Shown one piece after another: positions 1 to 6,660 of a stretch of DNA of 8,193 nt. Position numbers and translations under genes: made by a program. The notes beneath the pieces are model-generated. The model had not been told where the DNA came from, did not search any database, and saw nothing but the letters and a program-made list of their open reading frames with translations. The number at the start of each line of letters is the position of its first letter. Positions within the stretch are counted from its first letter, which is position 1. The DNA comes from Suilimivivens sp964402925 (GTDB lineage Bacteria; Bacillota; Clostridia; Lachnospirales; Lachnospiraceae). Location of the stretch: the NCBI GenBank assembly GCA_964402925.1, contig CAYOED010000117.1:1-8193 (forward strand), given 5' to 3'.

Positions 1-3
1 AGA

Positions 4-57
4 GAATCTCAGAAGCCGCATAAAATAAGGCTTCGAGATTCCGAGAGTCTATTTTTT
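4..57 (+). terminator. Hairpin with downstream T-run, possible terminator of an upstream gene
   Basis: Bases 4-10 and 12-17 pair with 29-34 and 35-41 to form a 13-pair stem with a single bulged A at 11 and an 11-base loop. A run of six T (52-57) follows, but only after about ten intervening bases, so this is not a textbook intrinsic terminator. It may end a gene lying left of the window or form part of the leader of the next gene. The window edge prevents seeing whether the stem extends. Confidence 0.4.
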
Positions 58-75
58 AGGTTAGGAGGGTTTCCG

Positions 76-504
76 ATGAAAACACGAGAGCATATCATTG
101 AATTTATCCAAAAGCAAAAAGTCGCCTTTATTGCTTCTGTGGACGAAGACGGGTTCCCAAATATGAAGGCAATGTTCGTTCCACGCAAAATAGAAGGAAA
201 TTGTTTTTATTTCACAACCAATACATCTTCCATGCGTTCACAGCAGTATATGAAAAACCCCAAGGCAAGTATATACTTTTTTAACAAGGGCCGCTTCCGG
301 TACGAGGGCATCATGTTGATTGGTACGATGGAAGTATTACAGGATGAAGCCATAAAGAAAGAAATCTGGTGTCCCGGCGATACAATGTTTTATAAGCAGG
401 GCGTTACTGACCCTGATTATTGCGTATTGAAATTTACAGCAGTAAAGGGCAGGCATTATTGTGACTTAAAAACAGAAAGTTTTGAGATCGGGGATTTAAA
501 ATAA
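76..504 (+). CDS. Pyridoxamine 5'-phosphate oxidase-like FMN-binding split-barrel protein
   Basis: This 142-residue cytosolic protein has the compact split beta-barrel pattern of the pyridoxamine 5'-phosphate oxidase-like/general stress protein 26 group. Residues 17-34 form the first strands (FIASVDEDGFPNMKAMF). Residues 43-68 hold the F-Y-F-T-T-N-T-S-S strand and helix that usually contact the flavin phosphate. Residues 78-90 form the GTMEVLQD strand, and 112-128 give the DPDY-VLKF ending typical of these single-domain members. It probably binds FMN or a related cofactor and acts as a small reductase or flavin carrier; the substrate cannot be told, and true PNP oxidase activity is unlikely at this length. 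AGGAGG at 63-68 lies seven bases before the ATG and fixes the start. No clear terminator follows, but a 194-base gap separates it from the next operon. Confidence 0.8.
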   Translation: MKTREHIIEFIQKQKVAFIASVDEDGFPNMKAMFVPRKIEGNCFYFTTNTSSMRSQQYMKNPKASIYFFNKGRFRYEGIMLIGTMEVLQDEAIKKEIWCPGDTMFYKQGVTDPDYCVLKFTAVKGRHYCDLKTESFEIGDLK

Positions 505-616
505 CCAGTCTCCCTACTGCCGCAACTCCCTTAATAAGAATACAGCAGCTGCGCCGTGCTTTCTCCGGCTCTCAGCCGATATATGTCCGTGCGCAGTCTT
601 ATGCAAAATAGAAAAT

Positions 617-655
617 ATCACAAAATTTTCACAAATTTTTCACCGCTAGTTCAAG
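617..655 (+). promoter_or_regulatory. PHO-box-like array of four 11-base-period direct repeats
   Basis: The hexamers ATCACA (617-622), TTCACA (628-633), TTCACC (639-644) and TTCAAG (650-655) are each separated by exactly five bases. An extra out-of-phase TTCACA lies at 657-662. Bacillus subtilis PhoP is known to bind repeats of TT(A/C/T)ACA with about five bases between them, and OmpR/PhoB-type regulators in general use 11-base direct repeats. With the candidate -10 at 665-670, the array would span roughly -60 to -22, the usual place for a PhoP-activated promoter. The identity of the regulator is inferred; another OmpR-family response regulator is possible. Confidence 0.55.
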
Positions 656-664
656 TTTCACATG

Positions 665-670
665 TAAACT
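665..670 (+). promoter_or_regulatory. Candidate -10 element of the VTC operon
   Basis: TAAACT at 665-670 matches the -10 consensus at four of six bases and is preceded by TG at 663-664. No TTGACA-like -35 is found 16-18 bases upstream; that place is taken by the direct repeats. This fits an activator-dependent promoter. The start would be near 677, giving a leader of about 20 bases before the ATG at 699. Confidence 0.4.
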
Positions 671-698
671 TAGCAAAGATTAAAGAAAGGAGATTTTT

Positions 699-1370
699 AT
701 GGATTATCGCCATGAGTGGAAACACGAAATCAATCAAACCGATTTACTTGTTCTGCGGCAGAGGCTGCGTGCAATCACAGTGCCTGATCCTCATGCCATC
801 GACGGTAAATATATGATACGAAGCCTGTATTTTGACAATGCTGCTGATAAAGTTCTGCGTGAAAAACTGGATGGCGTCAGCCGCAGGGAAAAATTCCGCA
901 TCCGCTTTTACAACAGTGATACTTCCCTAATCCACCTGGAAAAGAAAAGCAAAATAGGCGGGCTGGGTAAAAAGCAAACCGCCAGTCTCACCGCAGTTCA
1001 AGCCCAGTCTATCGCAAATGGCAGCCTAGATTGGATGTCAGATAGTTCAGAGGAATTGATCCGCGAATTACATACCAAAATGCTGCTACAGGGACTACGG
1101 CCCAAAACCATTGTTGACTACATAAGGGAGCCTTTTATCTTTGGTCCCGGCAACGTCCGTGTTACCCTCGACTATAATATCCGAACAGGCTTTAGCTGCG
1201 CTGATTTCCTGGATCCATCCTGTGCTACGATTCCCGCGGGAGACGCGCCAATCATTCTGGAAGTGAAATGGGATCATTTTTTGCCGGACATTATCCGTGA
1301 TGCCATACAACTTCCCGGACGGCGGGTAACCGCCTTTTCAAAATATGCACAATGCCGTATCTACGGCTAA
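699..1370 (+). CDS. VTC-domain protein, polyphosphate polymerase-like (triphosphate tunnel family)
   Basis: This 223-residue protein is a stand-alone VTC domain of the triphosphate tunnel superfamily; yeast Vtc4 uses this fold to make polyphosphate from ATP. The tunnel motifs occur in order: E-x-K near the N-terminus (E6, K8), R-S-L-Y-F-D (41-46), the R62/K65/R67/R69 basic strand, L-E-K-K (E81, K83), K91/K92, Y-x-R (Y141, R143), R-V-T-L-D (154-158), L-E-V-K (E188, K190) and S-K-Y (214-216). All the basic residues and the metal-binding glutamate expected from Vtc4 appear present, so an active polymerase is plausible. It lacks the SPX sensor and membrane domain of the yeast proteins, and the next gene may supply the membrane part. 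AAAGGAGA at 686-693 supports the start. The product could be a polyanion other than polyphosphate. Confidence 0.85.
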   Translation: MDYRHEWKHEINQTDLLVLRQRLRAITVPDPHAIDGKYMIRSLYFDNAADKVLREKLDGVSRREKFRIRFYNSDTSLIHLEKKSKIGGLGKKQTASLTAVQAQSIANGSLDWMSDSSEELIRELHTKMLLQGLRPKTIVDYIREPFIFGPGNVRVTLDYNIRTGFSCADFLDPSCATIPAGDAPIILEVKWDHFLPDIIRDAIQLPGRRVTAFSKYAQCRIYG

Positions 1371-1388
1371 GTAAAGGAGTAAATCGTT

Positions 1389-2060
1389 ATGACATTCAAT
1401 GATATTTTTAAATCCAGTTTTCTTGAAAATGTATCTGCCGTCAGCCTTTTAGATATGGCATTGGCACTGGCACTCGCCTTTGGTCTGGGGATGTTTATCT
1501 TCCTGGTTTACAAAAAGACCTATCAGGGAGTCATGTATTCCTCCAGCTTTGGTGTTACACTGATTGCTCTGACTCTGATTACTACACTGGTAATTCTTGC
1601 CGTCACAAGTAATGTGGTACTGTCCTTGGGAATGGTAGGGGCTTTATCCATCGTCCGCTTCCGTACTGCCATCAAAGAGCCGCTGGACATTGCGTTCTTG
1701 TTCTGGTCTATCGCTATCGGCATCGTGCTGGCGGCTGGAATGATCCCCCTGGCTGTTATCGGCAGTGTCATTATCGGTATAATCCTTCTTGTTTTTGTCA
1801 ACCGGAAATCCCACTGCAATCCATACATTGTAGTCATCCAATGTGATGGTCACGACAGTGAGACTACGGCAAAATCCTACCTTGACAAAGTGACAGAACG
1901 CTGTACAATCAAAAGCAAAAGCGCACAAAAGGGCAGTCTGGAACTGACAATGGAAATTCGATTAAAAAATGACAACACAGACTTCATCAATGCTCTATCC
2001 GAGATGCAGGGTGTTAACAGCGCGGTTCTGGTCAGCTATAACGGCGATTACACAGGGTAA
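1389..2060 (+). CDS. DUF4956 membrane protein, likely partner of the VTC protein
   Basis: This 223-residue protein has four predicted membrane helices (about residues 20-40, 54-73, 76-89 with 99-118, and 119-137) and a soluble C-terminal domain (about 145-220) with an alternating strand-helix pattern resembling a small ferredoxin-like fold. The family signature runs from 79 to 107: S-L-G-M-V-G-A-L-S, then I-V-R-F-R-T, then K-E-P-L-D and a W. It places R90, R92, K96, E97 and D100 next to or within the membrane. DUF4956 proteins are commonly encoded beside VTC-domain proteins, and its position 18 bases after that gene with its own AAAGGAG (1373-1379) suggests joint synthesis. I infer a role in carrying or anchoring the polymer made by the VTC enzyme; no biochemical function is established that I can cite. 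Confidence 0.8.
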   Translation: MTFNDIFKSSFLENVSAVSLLDMALALALAFGLGMFIFLVYKKTYQGVMYSSSFGVTLIALTLITTLVILAVTSNVVLSLGMVGALSIVRFRTAIKEPLDIAFLFWSIAIGIVLAAGMIPLAVIGSVIIGIILLVFVNRKSHCNPYIVVIQCDGHDSETTAKSYLDKVTERCTIKSKSAQKGSLELTMEIRLKNDNTDFINALSEMQGVNSAVLVSYNGDYTG

Positions 2061-2072
2061 GGAGGCTCTGCC

Positions 2073-3680
2073 ATGTCAACACACAAAAAGATTGACGTTA
2101 TTTGTATTGTTTCCACCATTCTCACGATTGTGCTGACAGTCCTGCTTATGGGTGAAAAGGTTCTTGCTACTACGCCTGCCATAAGCGAGGGAGTCATCAG
2201 CGATATGTTTACCGCCAATGATTTAAACGCTGATTGGGATATCTCCTCTGCTACCAAAATAGCACTATCCGACCAGAACTGTGCTATAAGCGGAAATGGA
2301 GCCTATGTTCATGACGGAGACGTTTACATCGCATATGCAGGTCATTATGTACTTACTGGTGAGCTTACAAATGGAAGCGTTATTATTGATGCTGATAAGA
2401 ATGATAAAATATGGATATTGCTGGATGATGTAACACTTCATTGTGACAACGACGCAGCAATCCGAATTGAACAGGCAGATAAAGTATTTCTAACACTGGC
2501 AGACGGCATAGAAAATACAATCTCTTCCGGCGCACAGTACGAGTCAGAAATAGCTGCTTCAGGCGTAGATGGGACGATTTATTCCCGGGATGATCTGACA
2601 ATCAACGGAACCGGCTCCCTTGTGGTAAGTGCCGAATATAATCATGGGATTGTATGCAACGATGATTTGGTGATTGCCGGCGGAAATATTACGATAAATG
2701 CAGTCCAGGATGGTATTCATGCCAATGACAGTGTGCGTATTCAGGGCTCTGATATTTCTATCTCCGCTGGTGATGACGGAATTACTGTATCAAACGATGA
2801 CGAAACAGCATTTCTTTATATCGAATCAGGAAGTATTTCTATTCCAACCTGTTACGAAGGACTTGAAGCCGTAGATATCACAATTGCCGGCGGAACCATT
2901 GACATTATGCCAACAGACGATGGGATTAATGCCAGCGGCAGCGGCGATGACTCCGTTATCCGTATCACAGGCGGCGATATTACGATTATCAACCTCTCCG
3001 GCAGGGATGCAGACGGATTGGATTCTAACGGCAGTATCTATATTGAGGGCGGCAAAGTCTTCATCAGTGTTTCGGACCTCGGGGGAAACTATGCGCTTGA
3101 CTGCGGAAGTGAAAACGGCGGTGAGTGTGTAATCAGCGGCGGTACGGTGATTGCCTGTGGCGGCAGTGCTATGGCGGAGGGCTTCGACGCCAATTCCTCC
3201 CAGGGATTTTTAATGTACAATACAGCCGCTTCGGCGGGCACAACAATAAGTCTGGCAGATTCCGCCGGCAGAGAACTTCTATTTGAGGAGATTCCCTGTA
3301 GTTTTTCTTCTATTGTGCTCAGTACATCTGATCTGAAATTGGGAGATACCTGCACCCTTACAATTGATGGCATGCAAGAGCAGATTACAATTGATAACTC
3401 TTCTGTCTCCGGCTTCGGTCCTGCCGGAATGTTTGGCGGTGGTATGCGGGATAACAGAAACCACAATGAAATACAGGAAGTCAGCGGAAGACCGCATAGG
3501 CCTGATGCAGGACAGATTCAGGAAAATGGAGGACATCCCCCTATGCAAGACCAGAGACAGATGCATTCCGAGGAAAGTTTTTCATCTTCCGGTATTTCAT
3601 CTGATACATTTATTTTGCTCGGCATTTCCGTGCTTTTCCTTATGGCAGGCTTATTTATTGCGATAAACTTCAAGCACTAA
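2073..3680 (+). CDS. Secreted, membrane-anchored beta-helix protein (DUF4353/Cthe_2159-type carbohydrate-binding)
   Basis: This 535-residue protein starts with a signal segment (basic K5-K6, hydrophobic 8-26, possible cleavage near A32) and ends with a membrane helix (about 512-532) plus a short basic tail. In between, about 55-440, are repeated strand turns of the form I-x-G-G-x-I-x-I with recurring D-G-I/L steps at 213, 235, 283 and 314. This is the pattern of a right-handed parallel beta-helix with acidic calcium sites. The Clostridium thermocellum protein Cthe_2159 of this family binds calcium and acidic polysaccharide. Residues 450-510 form a Gly/Met/His/Pro/Gln-rich linker. The ribosome binding site AAGGAGG (2059-2065) overlaps the stop codon of the preceding gene, so translation is tightly linked. 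It probably sits on the outer face and binds wall polysaccharide or another polyanion. No catalytic lyase residues could be assigned. Confidence 0.8.
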   Translation: MSTHKKIDVICIVSTILTIVLTVLLMGEKVLATTPAISEGVISDMFTANDLNADWDISSATKIALSDQNCAISGNGAYVHDGDVYIAYAGHYVLTGELTNGSVIIDADKNDKIWILLDDVTLHCDNDAAIRIEQADKVFLTLADGIENTISSGAQYESEIAASGVDGTIYSRDDLTINGTGSLVVSAEYNHGIVCNDDLVIAGGNITINAVQDGIHANDSVRIQGSDISISAGDDGITVSNDDETAFLYIESGSISIPTCYEGLEAVDITIAGGTIDIMPTDDGINASGSGDDSVIRITGGDITIINLSGRDADGLDSNGSIYIEGGKVFISVSDLGGNYALDCGSENGGECVISGGTVIACGGSAMAEGFDANSSQGFLMYNTAASAGTTISLADSAGRELLFEEIPCSFSSIVLSTSDLKLGDTCTLTIDGMQEQITIDNSSVSGFGPAGMFGGGMRDNRNHNEIQEVSGRPHRPDAGQIQENGGHPPMQDQRQMHSEESFSSSGISSDTFILLGISVLFLMAGLFIAINFKH

Positions 3681-3716
3681 TTAAGGTCGTCATTAAAAAA
3701 AATACATGAAATTACA

Positions 3717-3738
3717 AAAGGGCTGTAAACAGCCCTTT
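3717..3738. terminator. Bidirectional intrinsic terminator between convergent genes
   Basis: Bases 3720-3725 (GGGCTG) pair with 3730-3735 (CAGCCC) around a TAAA loop, extended by A/T pairs 3717-3719 with 3736-3738. The stem is followed by T-rich sequence on the plus strand and by TTTT on the minus strand. It lies in the 75-base gap between the end of the beta-helix gene and the end of ribU and can serve both. Confidence 0.8.
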
Positions 3739-3755
3739 ATTGCTAAAACAATAGA

Positions 3756-4517
3756 TTATCCTTCTTCGACGGCTTTCGCCCTTCTTCCAATCGTTCCCTC
3801 TTTCAAAACAGGGCTCAGTTTTTTATATACCAGCATCGTCACTATAGATACACTGCATCCCTTCAGCAAGTTCATCGGTGCCACTGCAAAGATTACCAGT
3901 GTGGTCACATCGGTGATATTCGCATTGATGGAAGTTCCCATTCCCACAATAACATCCAACGGCATTCCATAGAGAGTTGCAAATGCCGGAAGCAGATAAA
4001 TGGCATTAAACATGGTTCCGAACACTGTCATAATCATGGTTCCCACCGCTGAGGCAGCAATTGCATTTTTCTTAGTCTTTTTAAACATATAAATAATAGA
4101 AGCCGGCAGGATAAAACTGCATCCAATTACAAAGTTCGCCAAATCGCCTACAAACGCTGTGCTGGTTCCTTTCACAAACAGCTTCAGCAGAATCTTGCAA
4201 AACTCAATCATGATACCAGCCACCGGTCCGAAAGCAAAGGTGCCTATCAGTGCCGGAAGTTCACTAAAGTCCAGCTTATAAAAGGGAGGTGCAAAGAAAA
4301 CCGGAAAATCAAAAATATGAAGCACCATCGCCACTGCCGAAAACACACCAATCATTGCCATCTTGCGGGTCGTAAGGATTCTCTCCGTATCATTATTTTT
4401 CTTTTTGATCAGTTTCTCTGACAGGTAAGCAATCCCGAACAGGGCTATTGCTATCCCTACTGATACCAGCACAAATACTACATTGTCCTTTACACTCGTC
4501 CATAATCCATTATTCAT
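3756..4517 (-). CDS. ribU: Riboflavin ECF transporter substrate-binding subunit RibU
   Basis: This 253-residue membrane protein carries the RibU signature: F-D-F-P-V-F-F-A-P-P-F-Y-K-L-D-F-S (69-85), then LPALIGTFAFGPVAG (87-101), and KGTSTAFVGDLANFVIGC (116-133). It is the S component that binds riboflavin and works with a shared energising module (EcfA, EcfA', EcfT), not encoded in this window. The upstream FMN riboswitch independently supports the substrate. GGAGGA at 4525-4530 lies seven bases before the ATG; a second ATG at 4522-4520 stops at once and is not used. Unlike the usual protein of about 190-200 residues, it has an extra N-terminal hydrophobic helix (about 12-34) and a lysine-rich linker before the first canonical helix at 51. 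Confidence 0.93.
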   Translation of the reverse strand: MNNGLWTSVKDNVVFVLVSVGIAIALFGIAYLSEKLIKKKNNDTERILTTRKMAMIGVFSAVAMVLHIFDFPVFFAPPFYKLDFSELPALIGTFAFGPVAGIMIEFCKILLKLFVKGTSTAFVGDLANFVIGCSFILPASIIYMFKKTKKNAIAASAVGTMIMTVFGTMFNAIYLLPAFATLYGMPLDVIVGMGTSINANITDVTTLVIFAVAPMNLLKGCSVSIVTMLVYKKLSPVLKEGTIGRRAKAVEEG

Positions 4518-4595
4518 TTCATTTTCCTCCTAAAATCTTCCGCAACTGCGGTATTTGGCTTTTGCCAGATTTTTAGAAAGGTTCTTCCGTTTGAC

Positions 4596-4632
4596 AAAAA
4601 AATCCCCAGACGCTTTCGTAAAGCATCCGGGG
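4596..4632 (-). terminator. Riboswitch-controlled intrinsic terminator in the ribU leader
   Basis: On the minus strand, bases 4632-4620 pair with 4616-4604 around a three-base loop. The 13-pair stem includes two G-U pairs that exist only in the minus-strand RNA and confirm its direction. Seven U follow at 4602-4596. It lies between the FMN aptamer and the ribU start. Its 3' arm contains GTCTGG (4611-4606), the same six bases as the 3' part of the aptamer (4706-4701). Either copy can pair with CCGGAT in the 5' arm (4630-4625), which gives an antiterminator alternative. Confidence 0.9.
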
Positions 4633-4688
4633 CACATTCTTTGCATTTTACACATGACTGTTTCAGCTGTTTAGCCAAAACAATCTAT

Positions 4689-4828
4689 TTCTTCTCTCAT
4701 CCAGACTTTACTGTTGGTTTTGGACTTGCACCAAATCAGCCATTTCGTTTCTGCCGCCTGCAGTACGACCTAAACTCATGGGTCGCGGACTATACCGCCA
4801 GTAGGGAATTTCACCCTGCCCCGAAGAA
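4689..4828 (-). promoter_or_regulatory. FMN riboswitch (RFN element) controlling ribU
   Basis: The minus strand shows the conserved RFN blocks in order: TTCTTC (4828-4823) opening the P1 stem, GGGGCAGGGTGAAATTCCC, ACTGGCGGTA, GACCCATGAG, CTGATTTGGTGCAAGTCC, CAACAGT and GTCTGGATGAGAGAAG, with GAAGAA (4694-4689) closing P1. This aptamer binds flavin mononucleotide. Binding should leave the downstream terminator free to form and lower ribU expression when FMN is plentiful. Confidence 0.95.
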
Positions 4829-4850
4829 CTTTTCTATATTTACATAAGAT

Positions 4851-4879
4851 AAAATATCACGAAAATACCGTAAAATCAA
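4851..4879 (-). promoter_or_regulatory. Candidate ribU promoter
   Basis: On the minus strand, TTGATT (4879-4874) and TATTTT (4856-4851) are separated by 17 bases, each matching the sigma-A consensus at four of six positions. Transcription would begin near 4844, about 15 bases before the first aptamer stem. No strong terminator is visible between the end of the M56/M23 gene at 4912 and this promoter, so some read-through from upstream is also possible. Confidence 0.5.
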
Positions 4880-4911
4880 GTAGATTAAACAATTTACAAA
4901 AAATGTACTTC

Positions 4912-6660
4912 CTAAAATGAAATTTCCACAAACCTTCCATCCCTGCTCAGCGCAAAATGCAGATGAGAACCGGTACTTCCGCCTGTGTTTCCCACCGTAG
5001 CAATCTGCTCTCCCTGCTCTACCTTCTGCCCCGTCTCTGCTAAGATTTCATCGCAATGGGCATAATAAGTCATATCTCCATTTTCATGCTGGAGAATCAC
5101 ATAATTCCCACAGTACGCATCTATTCCTGTCTCAAACACAATCCCCGAGGCGGCAGCTTTCACCGGAGTTCCTGTTTCGGCTGCAAAGTCAATGCCGCTG
5201 TGCATTCTTCTCTCCTCCGTCACTGGATGAATCCGTTCCCCGTATACATCCGATACACGGCTGTGTTCCGTAGGACAGATATATTCAATCAATGTGTCAT
5301 TGTATGCGCCTTCTGCCTGCCGCAGCAAAACGGAATGCTTGTCTGGCTCCACAGCATAATATACATGCTCCGTTATCATAACTTCATCAGAAGGTATATC
5401 TACACGAGTAATCTGCTCTGCCGGCAAATGTGTCGTCTCTTCTATCCTAATCTGTTCTACCGGCAGATAAGTCATCTCTTCTGCCAGGATCTGTTCTTCT
5501 GAAAGTTCATCTTCAAAAATATATTCTGTCTCTATATTGCTGTCTGTTCCGGGAACCGATTCCTTATCTACATCCTGCTTTCCCTTGGGAATCATTTCCG
5601 CCTCTTTTGCCGCTGCTTCCCCTTCCGATACTGCAAAATTGCCTTTCCCATTTACCAACAGCAAAGCCGCGGCGGCAAAAACTCCCACTGCCAAAATCAC
5701 CATGACCCAGCTTTTTGTCTCTTTCAGCCTGACCACATTTTTAATTCTTGTTTTCACACTTTTTTCTCCGAAGGCAATCAGGCACCCTGCCTCTATCCGC
5801 TCTCCGGAAAGATATAAAAGGGTATCTACATATGCTTTCCTATTTTCATATCCTGTCTTTTTCAGCACTGCCTCATCACAGGATAGTTCCATATCTTTTT
5901 CCATAAAATGAAATGCCGCCCAGGGAAGGGGATTAAACCAATGAAGGCACACTCCTATAAAAAAGGCAGGCTTGATCAGATGATCCCAGCGTGCAATATG
6001 CACCATCTCGTGAGCGATTACCAAATCCTGTTGCTTCTTTGACAGTCCCCGGGGAAGATAAATCACAGGTCTGAACACACCGGAAACAAAGGGATCCCTG
6101 ACACCTTCCGCTACCACAACTTTGCACCTTTTTCCGTAACCCGTCCTGATTTTTACTTCGGAAGTCCTCTTCTCCCCCGACACACCTTCTCTCAACTTCT
6201 TTTGAAACAACAGATAACTTACCAAACCATACAAAAGCAAAAGAATACAGCCTGCAAAATAGATACCACCTGCAAAAGTCCATGCCCCTTTCACCTTCAT
6301 CAGAGCATCTGCCGCAGTTTTTGAGAATTCACTCGTCTCTATTCCTGCTTCCTTTATCTGCACCTTATCATTTGCAACGCTCTCATAAAGAAGCCGCAGC
6401 CTTTCCGCCGACTGCCTATCCTCTCCTACTGTCCAGAGATTCGTTCCTGCCCCTGCCTCTATAAAACTGAAATCCGGAATGATCCCCCAATTTGTTTCCG
6501 GTAAAAAAGGGCATAAAAGCCGCAAAAACACCACGATCCACAAAATATAAGAGAAAATTCTGGGCGCCCGTTTCAGGAAAAGCCGTAGCAGCAACACTGC
6601 CAAGATCACAATAGACGATGCAATGCTCATATTCAATATGATGATAAACATTCTAATCAT
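4912..6660 (-). CDS. BlaR1-like M56 membrane protease fused to an extracellular M23 peptidase domain
   Basis: This 582-residue protein joins two metallopeptidases. Residues 1-337 are the M56 (BlaR1/MecR1) part: membrane helices about 5-27, 34-52, 131-152 and 317-337, with the cytosolic zinc motif H217-E-M-V-H221 and the later E258-L-S-C-D-E. After the fourth helix comes an acidic linker (338-455) with 13-residue repeats, then an M23/LytM domain (about 460-582) with zinc ligands H487, D491 and H568, and H535 likely catalytic. In classical BlaR1 the outer domain binds beta-lactam; here a peptidoglycan endopeptidase domain takes that place. It presumably senses or cuts cell-wall peptides outside and triggers cleavage of the partner repressor inside. 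The start overlaps the repressor stop by four bases (ATGA), so translation is coupled. All catalytic residues appear intact. Such M23/M56 fusions are known in Clostridia, but their signal is unclear to me. Confidence 0.88.
   Translation of the reverse strand: MIRMFIIILNMSIASSIVILAVLLLRLFLKRAPRIFSYILWIVVFLRLLCPFLPETNWGIIPDFSFIEAGAGTNLWTVGEDRQSAERLRLLYESVANDKVQIKEAGIETSEFSKTAADALMKVKGAWTFAGGIYFAGCILLLLYGLVSYLLFQKKLREGVSGEKRTSEVKIRTGYGKRCKVVVAEGVRDPFVSGVFRPVIYLPRGLSKKQQDLVIAHEMVHIARWDHLIKPAFFIGVCLHWFNPLPWAAFHFMEKDMELSCDEAVLKKTGYENRKAYVDTLLYLSGERIEAGCLIAFGEKSVKTRIKNVVRLKETKSWVMVILAVGVFAAAALLLVNGKGNFAVSEGEAAAKEAEMIPKGKQDVDKESVPGTDSNIETEYIFEDELSEEQILAEEMTYLPVEQIRIEETTHLPAEQITRVDIPSDEVMITEHVYYAVEPDKHSVLLRQAEGAYNDTLIEYICPTEHSRVSDVYGERIHPVTEERRMHSGIDFAAETGTPVKAAASGIVFETGIDAYCGNYVILQHENGDMTYYAHCDEILAETGQKVEQGEQIATVGNTGGSTGSHLHFALSRDGRFVEISF
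5383..5493 (-). repeat. Tandem 39-base repeats encoding 13-residue units in the M56/M23 linker
   Basis: Residues 390-402 and 403-415 of the protease are near copies with the pattern Q-I-x-x-E-E-x-T-x-L-P-x-E. A third, decayed unit follows to about residue 426. At the DNA level the units are 39 bases long and clearly alike. They lie in the extracellular acidic linker between the last membrane helix and the M23 domain and may act as a spacer whose length can vary. Confidence 0.7.

Noticed and set aside
505..616. Possible structured leader or small ORF (GTG at 556) between the split-barrel gene and the VTC operon
   Set aside because: CTGCGC (549-554) can pair with GCGCAG (591-596) and a five-pair hairpin lies inside (566-578), but the stems are short and no T-run or known RNA motif follows. 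The 86-codon frame overlaps the VTC gene and has no ribosome binding site.
3089..3466. Minus-strand open frames opposite the beta-helix gene
   Set aside because: They lack a ribosome binding site and recognisable motifs, and the opposite strand encodes a coherent repeat protein with a signal peptide and membrane anchor.
5056..5502. Long open frame on the plus strand opposite the M56/M23 gene
   Set aside because: It has no ribosome binding site or recognisable domain and is the antisense shadow of a clearly coding gene with intact catalytic motifs.
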